In this document: positions 1 to 5,537 of the stretch, one piece after another
How positions within the stretch are numbered: position 1 is the first letter of the stretch
Layout of the letters: each line of letters opens with the position of its first letter
The notes under the pieces: generated by a model
What the model saw: the letters and a program-made list of their open reading frames with translations, nothing else
Told to the model about the DNA's origin: nothing
Databases searched by the model: none
Position numbers and translations under genes: made by a program
DNA from: an uncultured Cardiobacterium sp.
GTDB lineage: Bacteria; Pseudomonadota; Gammaproteobacteria; Cardiobacteriales; Cardiobacteriaceae
Assembly: GCF_938028825.1 (NCBI RefSeq)
Contig: NZ_CALIZP010000004.1
Coordinates: 1-6,057, forward strand
DNA: 6,057 bases
Direction: 5' to 3'

Positions 1-1671
1 TTTGCCGCTGGCGGCAAGGCGGGCGGCTTTACGTGCGGCAGCGCGGGCTTTTGCCGCTTCGATGGCGGAGGCTTTATCGTCGGAGGCCGTAGTTGTCCCG
101 CTTGGCACGGTTTGCGGGCGGACGGGGGTGTATTTTGCGGGCGGGTTGGGGTCTTGGCGGGTGATGGGGGTGGCGGGAGCGGCGGGGGCCGGGTTTGCAG
201 CAGCTTCGCGCAGTTTGGCGCGGCGGGCGTCCATTTGTGCCTGTCTTTCGGCGGCTTCGCGTTCGAGGCGGGCGGTGCGCGCTTCGTGGCGGGTGCGGGC
301 GTGTTCGGCGTCTTGTGTTTTTTTGTCGGCGGCGCGGATGTCGCCTTTGCTGTGGCGGTAGTATTGGACGAGCGGGATGCCGGACGGGCAGACGGCAGCG
401 CAGATGCCGCATTCGATGCAGTCAAACAGGCGGTATTGTTTGAGGCGGTTGTGCTGGTTGCTCTGGCTGTACCAAAGGAGTTGTTGCGGCAGGAGTTCCA
501 TCGGACAGGCGTCGGCGCAGCGCGAGCAGCGGATGCACGGGGTTTCTTCGGGTGCGGGGGCGGCAGGCAGGATGAGCAGGCTGTTGCCGGTTTTTTGTAG
601 CGGGGTGTCGAGGGAGGCGATTTCGTAGCCCATCATCGGGCCGCCGATGATGTGGCGATTTTCCGCGCTGTGTTCGTGCCGTTCGCCGCCGCTCTGCTGG
701 ATGAGGTCGCGCGCGGCGGTGCCGATGCGGATGCGCAGGACTTGCGGCTCGCGGATGCCTTCGCCGCTGATGGTGGTGTAGCGTTCGGTGAGCGGCAGGC
801 CGAGGCTGACAGCGTCGTACACGGCTTTCATGGTGCCGCTGTTGTGGCAAATGAGGCCGTAGTCGCTGGCGTGGGCATCGGCGGGGACGCGGATGCCGAG
901 CAGCAGTTCGAAGAGTTGGCGGGCGTTGCCGCTGGGGTAACGCACGGGGACGCTGCTGATGCGGATGCGCGGGTCGGCGGCGGCATCGAGCGCGGCGCGC
1001 AGGGCGGCGATGGCTTCGGGTTTGTCGTCTTCGATGCCGAAGTGGATGTTGTCTGCGCCGAGGATGCGCGCGGTGATTTGTGCGCCACGGATGATGGCGG
1101 CGGCGTTTTCGCGGATTTGCAGGTCGTCGCAGGTGATGTAGGGCTCGCATTCGGCAGCGTTGATGACGAGGGTGTTGGCGGGGTGGCCGAGTTTGCGCGC
1201 GGTGGGAAAACCGGCCCCGCCGAGGCCGACGATGCCGCAGTCGTGGATGCGCGCGCGCAGTTCGTCCGGCGTGGCGGTCTCAATATCGAGGGCAGGCAGC
1301 GGCGGCGCGCTTTGGTCTTCACCGTCGCTTGCGAGGATGAGGTGCGGCACGGGACGGTTGGACGGGTGCATGTCCGGGCGCGGCTCGATGGCGCGGATGG
1401 TGCCGGAAGTGGGGGCGTGGACGGGGGCATCCCTGTGATTTGCCGGCGCCGCGAGAAGCTGGCCGCGCAGGACGCGATCACCGACGGCGACTTGGGCGAT
1501 GAACGGGGTGCCGTCGTGCTGGATGAGGCTGATGGCGTATTCGTCGCAAAGGGCGGCTTCCCGCGAGGGGCGGGCGGTGCTCATGGTTTTGTGCCCGGGC
1601 GGGGTGATGTGGATGCCGCCGTGGAAGGTGGTTTTGCCGGGGAGGAGGCGGGCGAGGAGTTGTTTGATCAT
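1..1671 (-). CDS. rsxC: RsxC/RnfC, electron transport complex subunit C (C-terminus cut by window edge)
   Basis: This is the peripheral subunit of the Rsx/Rnf ion-translocating NAD:ferredoxin-type oxidoreductase. In the family it binds NADH, FMN and two [4Fe-4S] clusters at the cytoplasmic face; in E. coli the complex keeps SoxR reduced. The frame is open for all 557 codons and has no stop before the edge. Visible in order: N-terminal GGIH (about residues 17-20); a biotinyl/lipoyl-like segment with VGDRVLRGQLL and VHAPTSGTI (about 62-92); the dinucleotide/FMN glycine motif GIVGLGGAGFPT (146-157); AECEP (173-177); cluster motif CIRCSRCADACP (Cys379, 382, 385, 389); second cluster motif CIECGICAAVCP (Cys418, 421, 424, 428). 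From about residue 443 there is an Ala/Arg/Glu/Lys-rich, probably coiled-coil tail like the variable extension of E. coli RsxC. The start ATG (1671-1669) overlaps the rsxB stop as ATGA, which suggests translational coupling; I see no clear ribosome binding site. All key residues are present. Confidence 0.96.
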   Translation of the reverse strand, partial: MIKQLLARLLPGKTTFHGGIHITPPGHKTMSTARPSREAALCDEYAISLIQHDGTPFIAQVAVGDRVLRGQLLAAPANHRDAPVHAPTSGTIRAIEPRPDMHPSNRPVPHLILASDGEDQSAPPLPALDIETATPDELRARIHDCGIVGLGGAGFPTARKLGHPANTLVINAAECEPYITCDDLQIRENAAAIIRGAQITARILGADNIHFGIEDDKPEAIAALRAALDAAADPRIRISSVPVRYPSGNARQLFELLLGIRVPADAHASDYGLICHNSGTMKAVYDAVSLGLPLTERYTTISGEGIREPQVLRIRIGTAARDLIQQSGGERHEHSAENRHIIGGPMMGYEIASLDTPLQKTGNSLLILPAAPAPEETPCIRCSRCADACPMELLPQQLLWYSQSNQHNRLKQYRLFDCIECGICAAVCPSGIPLVQYYRHSKGDIRAADKKTQDAEHARTRHEARTARLEREAAERQAQMDARRAKLREAAANPAPAAPATPITRQDPNPPAKYTPVRPQTVPSGTTTASDDKASAIEAAKARAAARKAARLAASGK

Positions 1672-2252
1672 GATTCGGTGGGTTGCGGCGGCTGCGGCGT
1701 CGGTGGCGGGGTTTGCGGTTGTTGCGGGTTCTGCGGTTTGTCCCAGTTCCAGGGTTCGTCGCGCGGCTTCATGATGATGCAGTTGACCGGGCAGGGGTCC
1801 ACGCAGAGGCGGCAGCCGGTGCATTCGTCGCTGATGATGGTGTGCATTTTCTGGTTGCTGCCGAGGATGGCATCCACCGGGCAGGCTTTGATGCATTTGG
1901 TGCAGCCGATGCACCAGTCTTCAATGATAAAGGCGACTTGCGGCGCGGTCTCTGCGCCGTTTTCGGCGTTGAGCGGTTTGCTTTCCACGCCGAGCAGTTC
2001 GGCGAGTTTGTCCACGCCTTCTTGTCCGCCGGGCGGGCAACGGTTGATGTCTGCCTCGCCTTTGGCGATGGCTTCAGCGTAGGGTTTGCAACCGGGGAAG
2101 CCGCACTGGCCGCACTGGGTCTGCGGCAGGATGGCGTCGATTTTTTCGGCAAGCGGGTCGCCTTCGACTTTGTATTTTTGCGCGAAGACGCCGAGCAGCA
2201 GGCCGCATAGGGCAATAACGGCGAGCAGGAGGATGATGGCGAGCCAAATCAT
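1668..2252 (-). CDS. rsxB: RsxB/RnfB, electron transport complex Fe-S subunit B
   Basis: RsxB is the membrane-anchored ferredoxin-like subunit that relays electrons within the Rsx/Rnf complex at the cytoplasmic face of the inner membrane. The 194-aa protein starts with one hydrophobic anchor (about residues 3-23). Next comes the 4Fe-4S domain with Cys47, Cys50, Cys55 and Cys72 (CGQCGFPGC, then a later CPPGG). Two ferredoxin motifs follow: CIGCTKCIKACP (Cys114, 117, 120, 124) and CTGCRLCVDPCP (Cys144, 147, 150, 154). All cluster ligands are intact, and the length is close to the family norm (about 190 aa). The C-terminal 20-odd residues are almost only Pro, Gln, Asn and Thr. The ATG lies 3 nt after the rsxA stop and the TGA overlaps the rsxC start, so the three genes should share one transcript. 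Confidence 0.97.
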   Translation of the reverse strand: MIWLAIILLLAVIALCGLLLGVFAQKYKVEGDPLAEKIDAILPQTQCGQCGFPGCKPYAEAIAKGEADINRCPPGGQEGVDKLAELLGVESKPLNAENGAETAPQVAFIIEDWCIGCTKCIKACPVDAILGSNQKMHTIISDECTGCRLCVDPCPVNCIIMKPRDEPWNWDKPQNPQQPQTPPPTPQPPQPTES

Positions 2253-2255
2253 GGT

Positions 2256-2834
2256 TTACACCCAGCCGCCGAAGCCCATGAAGGCGATAGCGAGAATGCC
2301 CGCCGTCATCAGCGCCGCCGGAGTGCCTTTGAAGGGCGCGGGCACGTCGGCAGCGTCGATGCGTTCGCGGATGGCAGCGAAAATGACGAGGACGAGGGTA
2401 AAGCCGACCGCCGCACCGAAGCCGTACAGCGCGGATTGCAACAGGTTGTGCTGCTGGTTGGCGTTCAGGAGGGCGACGCCGAGCACGGCACAGTTGGTGG
2501 TAATCAGCGGCAGGTACACGCCGAGCAGGCGGTGCAGCACGGGGCTGGTCTTGGCGATGTACATTTCGGTCAGGCCGACGAGGACGGCGATGGCGACGAT
2601 GAAGCCGATGGTGCGCAGGTAGGTGATGCCGAAGGGGGTGAGCAGGTAGGTATCGAGCAGGTAGGCGCTGACGGCGGAGAGGGTGAGGACGAAGGCGGTG
2701 GCAAAGCCCATGCCGAGGGCGGTATCGATTTTGCGCGAGACGCCCATGAAGGGGCAGAGACCGAGGAATTGCGAGAGGACGAAGTTGTTCACCAGAACGG
2801 TGCTCAACACGATGTAGAAGTAGCTGTTGTGCAT
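2256..2834 (-). CDS. rsxA: RsxA/RnfA, electron transport complex membrane subunit A
   Basis: RsxA is an integral inner-membrane subunit of the Rsx/Rnf complex; the family has six transmembrane helices and forms the membrane core with RsxE. The sequence is hydrophobic throughout and carries family landmarks: VLVNNFVLSQFLGLCPFMGVS near the N-terminus, KTSPVLHRLLGVYLPLITTNCAVLG in the middle, and AAIRERIDAADVPAPFKG in the last third. I place the start at the ATG at 2834 (MHNSYFYIVLS), giving 192 aa against 193 for E. coli RsxA. An in-frame ATG at 2900 would add 22 hydrophilic residues that the family lacks. The ribosome binding site is weak (A-rich, no clear GGAG). This is the first gene of the minus-strand operon; rsxB starts 3 nt after its TAA. 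Confidence 0.97.
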   Translation of the reverse strand: MHNSYFYIVLSTVLVNNFVLSQFLGLCPFMGVSRKIDTALGMGFATAFVLTLSAVSAYLLDTYLLTPFGITYLRTIGFIVAIAVLVGLTEMYIAKTSPVLHRLLGVYLPLITTNCAVLGVALLNANQQHNLLQSALYGFGAAVGFTLVLVIFAAIRERIDAADVPAPFKGTPAALMTAGILAIAFMGFGGWV

Positions 2835-2874
2835 GGCTTTTTTGCGGTATGTGGCAGCGGTGGGTGCGCCGCGC

Positions 2875-2900
2875 ATTGTAGCGCAACGCCCGTCGGGCAA
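2875..2900 (-). promoter_or_regulatory. possible rsxA promoter
   Basis: Read on the minus strand, TACAAT (2880-2875) is a good -10 match about 40 nt upstream of the rsxA ATG. The best -35-like hexamer is TTGCCC (2900-2895), but the spacer is only 14 nt, which is short. A small GCCCG-T-CGGGC palindrome (2888-2898) lies between and across these elements. The assignment rests on the -10 and on its position ahead of the first gene of the operon, so it is weak. Confidence 0.3.
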
Positions 2901-2937
2901 CGGTTGATAAAGGCAAAGGGAATGTCCCGCCTGCGCG

Positions 2938-2966
2938 CGGTTTTTATCGCGGCATGGGGCTATAAT
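2938..2966 (+). promoter_or_regulatory. probable promoter of the DUF350-SPFH operon
   Basis: A perfect consensus -10, TATAAT, lies at 2961-2966, which would place transcription start near 2973 and give a leader of about 25 nt before the ATG at 2998. At the -35 position with 16-17 nt spacing there is only a poor match (CGGTTT/GGTTTT at about 2938-2944), so activity may depend on an activator or be modest. The site faces away from the putative rsxA promoter, making 2835-2997 a divergent control region. Confidence 0.5.
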
Positions 2967-2997
2967 TCGGCGCGTTTACCGCTTGAAAGGAACGCCC

Positions 2998-3399
2998 ATG
3001 CACATCTCCCCTCACGAATACCTGCTCTACCTGCAATACCTCGCGCTCGCCATCGTGCTGGAAGCCGTCTTCGCCGCCGCTTATCTGCACAGCACCCCCA
3101 ACGCCGAGCTGCGCCTCACCCGCGCGGGCAATACCGCCTGCGCCCTCTCTTTCGGCGGTGCCATCATCGGCTTCAGCCTGCCGCTGGCCGCCAGTATCCG
3201 ACAAAGTGTGCACCCGGTGGACTTCATCCTCTGGGGCGTGGCCGCTGCCGTTATCCAGATAGCGCTCTATCACATCGCCACCCGCCTCATCATCAAAAAT
3301 GCCAGCCGCGAACTCGCCGCCAACAACACCGCCGTCGGCACCCTGCTCGCCGCGCTGTCCGTCAGCATCGGCCTGCTCAACGCCGCCTGCCTCAGCTAA
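2998..3399 (+). CDS. DUF350 family membrane protein (YjfL-like)
   Basis: This 133-aa inner-membrane protein is of the DUF350/UPF0719 family, which includes E. coli YjfL (132 aa). It has four hydrophobic segments, at about residues 10-30, 46-66, 75-95 and 110-131. Family-like stretches are GNTACALSFGGAIIGFSLPLA (about 44-64), the NNTAVGTLLAA region before the last helix, and the C-terminal GLLNAACLS. The molecular function of the family is not established; its members often sit beside PspA-like, SPFH and DUF2491 genes linked to envelope stress. The ATG at 2998 is chosen because GAAAGGA (2985-2991) lies 6 nt before it; an in-frame TTG at 2983 would put that ribosome binding site inside the gene. 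It is the first gene of an operon, with the SPFH gene starting 12 nt after its stop. Confidence 0.9.
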   Translation: MHISPHEYLLYLQYLALAIVLEAVFAAAYLHSTPNAELRLTRAGNTACALSFGGAIIGFSLPLAASIRQSVHPVDFILWGVAAAVIQIALYHIATRLIIKNASRELAANNTAVGTLLAALSVSIGLLNAACLS

Positions 3400-3403
3400 G
3401 GAG
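3398..3403 (+). promoter_or_regulatory. ribosome binding site of the SPFH gene
   Basis: AAGGAG overlaps the TAA stop of the DUF350 gene and sits 8 nt before the ATG at 3412. It fixes the start and indicates that the two genes are translated from one message. Confidence 0.8.
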
Positions 3404-3411
3404 AATCCATC

Positions 3412-4407
3412 ATGTTCGGCAATTTCATCCGCAAACAGTTCATTGACGTCATCGAATGGCCCGACCCGGCCGATGACCAGCTCGTCTGGCGCTACCCCGC
3501 CATCGACCGCGAAATCCAGAGCGGCGCGACCCTCATCGTGCGCGACAGCCAGCTCGCCATGTTCGTGGACGAAGGCAAAACGGCGGACATCTTCGCCGCC
3601 GGTACCCACACCCTCAGCACCCAGACGCTGCCCATCCTCACCAACCTGAAAAACTGGGACAAAGCCTTTGCCTCGCCCTTCAAGAGCGACGTGTACTACT
3701 TCGGCACCCGTCAGCAACTTGGCCGCCGCTGGGGTACCGCCCAACCCGTGACCGTCCGCGACAGCGAATTTGGCGCCGTGCAACTGCGCGCCTTCGGCAT
3801 GTACGCCTACCGCCTGAGCGACCCCGCCAAGTTCTTCAACGAAGTCGGCGGCGTTGTCGGCGAATACCGCGCCGGCCAGCTTGACGATCCGCTGCGCAAT
3901 ACCATCACCAGCCGGCTCGCCGGACTCTTCGGTACCTCGGGCATCCCCTTCCTTGACATGGCGGCGAACCAGCCCCTGCTCGCGCAAAAACTCGCCGAAC
4001 ACGTCGCCCCCGCCTTTGCCGCCCTGGGTCTCACCCTCGAAAGCATCACCGTCGAAAGCATCACCCTGCCGGAGGCTATCCAGAAAGCGCTGGACGAGCG
4101 CATCAGCATGGGCGTCATCGGCGATCTGAACCGCTATACCCAATACCAGACCGCACAAGCCATCCCGCTTGCCGCGCAAAACGAAGGCGGACTCGCCGGA
4201 CTCGGCGCAGGCATCGGCGTCGGCGTCGGCGCCGGAATCGGGCAGAACATGGCGGCAGCGATGAGCACTGGCCTGAACAACGCAAACGCCGCGAACGACA
4301 TCCAGGCGCGCCTCGCCCAGCTCAAAACCCTGCACGATCAGGGGCTCATCAGCGCTGATGATTATGAAAAAGCAAAGGCGGAAGTTCTCAAAAAACTGAC
4401 CAGCTAA
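3412..4407 (+). CDS. SPFH-domain protein with C-terminal SHOCT domain (COG4260/YdjI-like)
   Basis: This 331-aa protein resembles the SPFH (stomatin/prohibitin/flotillin/HflK-C) group often annotated as virion core protein, with B. subtilis YdjI as a relative. The N-terminus FIRKQFIDVIEW and the following WRYPAIDREIQSGATLIVRDSQ (about residues 26-47) are typical of the group. The SPFH fold covers about residues 30-235, including LTLESITVESITLPEAIQKAL (about 207-227). A glycine-rich, zipper-like segment, GLGAGIGVGVGAGIG (263-277), follows. The end (about 297-329) is a SHOCT-like helical hairpin containing LKTLHDQGLISADDYEKAKAE. There is no signal peptide; the glycine zipper may be the only membrane-contacting part. 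SPFH proteins assemble into membrane-associated oligomers and are recruited to envelope stress sites. Pairing with DUF350 fits such a role, but the exact job is inferred. The gene ends just before a strong hairpin. Confidence 0.9.
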   Translation: MFGNFIRKQFIDVIEWPDPADDQLVWRYPAIDREIQSGATLIVRDSQLAMFVDEGKTADIFAAGTHTLSTQTLPILTNLKNWDKAFASPFKSDVYYFGTRQQLGRRWGTAQPVTVRDSEFGAVQLRAFGMYAYRLSDPAKFFNEVGGVVGEYRAGQLDDPLRNTITSRLAGLFGTSGIPFLDMAANQPLLAQKLAEHVAPAFAALGLTLESITVESITLPEAIQKALDERISMGVIGDLNRYTQYQTAQAIPLAAQNEGGLAGLGAGIGVGVGAGIGQNMAAAMSTGLNNANAANDIQARLAQLKTLHDQGLISADDYEKAKAEVLKKLTS

Positions 4408-4414
4408 ACGCAGC

Positions 4415-4438
4415 ACGCCCCTCCCGCCGGAGGGGCGT
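4415..4438 (+). terminator. probable Rho-independent terminator after the SPFH gene
   Basis: A perfect 10-bp GC-rich stem (ACGCCCCTCC with GGAGGGGCGT) closes a 4-nt CGCC loop, starting 7 nt after the SPFH stop codon. The following tract, ATTGTTTGG, is only moderately T-rich, so termination efficiency is uncertain. Placement at the end of the operon supports the call. Confidence 0.75.
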
Positions 4439-4607
4439 ATTGTTTGGAGCAAAACCATGCAAGAAAAAACACCCGCTACCACGCCGCCAAGGCCACGACT
4501 TGCCGCATGGCGGAGCCAGTATTTACACCGCTTGGCGAACCCGGTGTTTATGCCGCTTGGCACGTTCATTAGTACAATGAAACATCCACCCCAAACTACC
4601 CAACATT
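4439..4607. other. short intergenic region between the SPFH terminator and the ankyrin gene
   Basis: No convincing gene is seen here. TACAAT at 4573-4578 could be a -10 for the ankyrin gene, but no -35 lies at proper spacing. An imperfect hairpin is formed by ACACCG (4525-4530) and CGGTGT (4542-4547). The nonamer CCGCTTGGC occurs twice, near 4528 and 4553. A GGAG at 4446-4449 precedes an ATG at 4457 that opens a frame of proline-rich, unrecognisable sequence overlapping the ankyrin start. Confidence 0.4.
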
Positions 4608-5537
4608 ATGATGAAAAAAATCCTGCTTGCTCTCGCTTTCTCCTCCGCATCATTGACCGCATGGGCGGAAAACACCTGGACTTACTGCGGCGATATGTAT
4701 GTCATGGGCAGGGAGTGCACACCAAAAGCTATCGTTACCACACTTACCTACTCTGGGGAGCCGCTCTATCAGGCGGCAAGAGCGGGCGACAAGGCGGGCG
4801 GTGAAGTGCTCATCCGGGAAGGGAACGACCTCAATAGAGTCTACGAAAGAGCAGATTTTCAGCCCCGTTCCCTGCTCAATCTGAGCCTTTTCGAGGAGGA
4901 TAAACAAGCCTTTGCCACCCTGCTCGCTCTTGGTGCCGACCCGAATTTTCTCGGTAAACAAGAGGAGACGCCGATGCATGCTGCGGCCAAAAAAGAAGAC
5001 CCGTGGTATCTCGAAACCCTGCTCGCCCACGGTGGTGATGTCAATGTACGCGACCTTGATGGCAAAACGCCGCTCTTTTCTGCTGCGACGAGTCTTGGAG
5101 GCAGCGGGAGTATTGAGCGGCTGGTGCGGGCAGGGGCAGATGTGGAGGCAAAAGACGAGGATGGGAAAACCCCGCTTTTTGCCGCGATTGGTAGTTTGAA
5201 TAAAGGCAATTTTGCGCAACTGCTGGATGTGGGCGCGGATATTCATGCCACCGATAATGACGGCAACACACTGCTGCACGCCAGCGCCAGATATGATTTC
5301 AGAAATTACGATACTTTCTGGCGATTACTGCAAATGGGTGTCGACCCGCGCGCCAAAAACCGCTACGGCAACACCTTCCAATGCGATTTTTTCTTCAAGG
5401 TTCCAAGTGATGAGCCTTATGCCACCCAGGTACGTGACTGGTTGACCGCTCGCGGCATCCCGCTCGAGAGCGAGGCGGATTGTCACCCCGTTCCAGCCAA
5501 ATCAAGCAAATATAGTCGAATCGCTAACAAAGAGTAA
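4608..5537 (+). CDS. exported ankyrin-repeat protein, C-terminus probably altered by an IS
   Basis: The 309-aa product begins with a clear Sec signal peptide: MMKK, a hydrophobic core, then AWA before ENTW, with cleavage predicted near residue 20-21. The mature protein would therefore be periplasmic or secreted. After a short region with Cys27 and Cys37 there are about six ankyrin repeats, roughly residues 51-80, 87-115, 120-150, 153-183, 187-216 and 220-251. They show ankyrin-type features such as TPMHAAAKK, LLAHGGDVNVRDLDGKTPL, LVRAGADVEAKDEDGKTPL and LLDVGADIHATDNDGNTLLH. Two more cysteines (260 and 292) lie in the C-terminal part. Ankyrin repeats bind partner proteins; the partner and role here are unknown. 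ATG codons at 4608 and 4611 are both possible; no clear ribosome binding site is visible. Codon use looks more AT-tolerant than in the flanking genes, which hints at transfer. The last residues (YSRIANKE, from codon 302) coincide with the putative IS end. Confidence 0.85.
   Translation: MMKKILLALAFSSASLTAWAENTWTYCGDMYVMGRECTPKAIVTTLTYSGEPLYQAARAGDKAGGEVLIREGNDLNRVYERADFQPRSLLNLSLFEEDKQAFATLLALGADPNFLGKQEETPMHAAAKKEDPWYLETLLAHGGDVNVRDLDGKTPLFSAATSLGGSGSIERLVRAGADVEAKDEDGKTPLFAAIGSLNKGNFAQLLDVGADIHATDNDGNTLLHASARYDFRNYDTFWRLLQMGVDPRAKNRYGNTFQCDFFFKVPSDEPYATQVRDWLTARGIPLESEADCHPVPAKSSKYSRIANKE
5511..5535. repeat. putative terminal inverted repeat of the IS630-family element (one end)
   Basis: The sequence starting TATAGTCGAATCGCTAAC at 5511 begins 13 nt beyond the transposase stop codon, where the end of an IS630-family element is expected. 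These elements insert at TA and duplicate it. The TATAGT opening resembles termini of other TA-inserting elements such as the Correia repeats of Neisseria (recalled, not searched). The matching end would lie outside the window, so the exact boundary is unverified. Confidence 0.4.

Noticed and set aside
652..2082. 476-codon open frame on the plus strand opposite rsxC and rsxB
   Set aside because: The opposite strand carries intact RsxC and RsxB with all cluster motifs; the product here is a Gly/Ala/Asp-rich artefact of codon bias.
2888..2898. GCCCG-T-CGGGC palindrome as a terminator or attenuator
   Set aside because: The one-base loop cannot form a hairpin as drawn and no T-run follows; at most it is a protein-binding site or chance in GC-rich DNA.
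2835..2900. Longer RsxA beginning at the ATG at 2900
   Set aside because: The extra 22 residues are hydrophilic and absent from the family, they cover the likely promoter, and the 192-aa form matches the known length.
2944..4569. 541-codon open frame on the minus strand opposite the DUF350 and SPFH genes
   Set aside because: It is the antisense shadow of two well-recognised genes in GC-rich DNA, with no family motif and a low-complexity Gly/Glu/Asp-rich product.
4457..4804. 115-codon plus-strand frame with a GGAG 7 nt before its ATG
   Set aside because: More than half of it overlaps the ankyrin gene out of frame, and the rest is proline-rich with no recognisable motif. It could be a relic, but coding is not supported.
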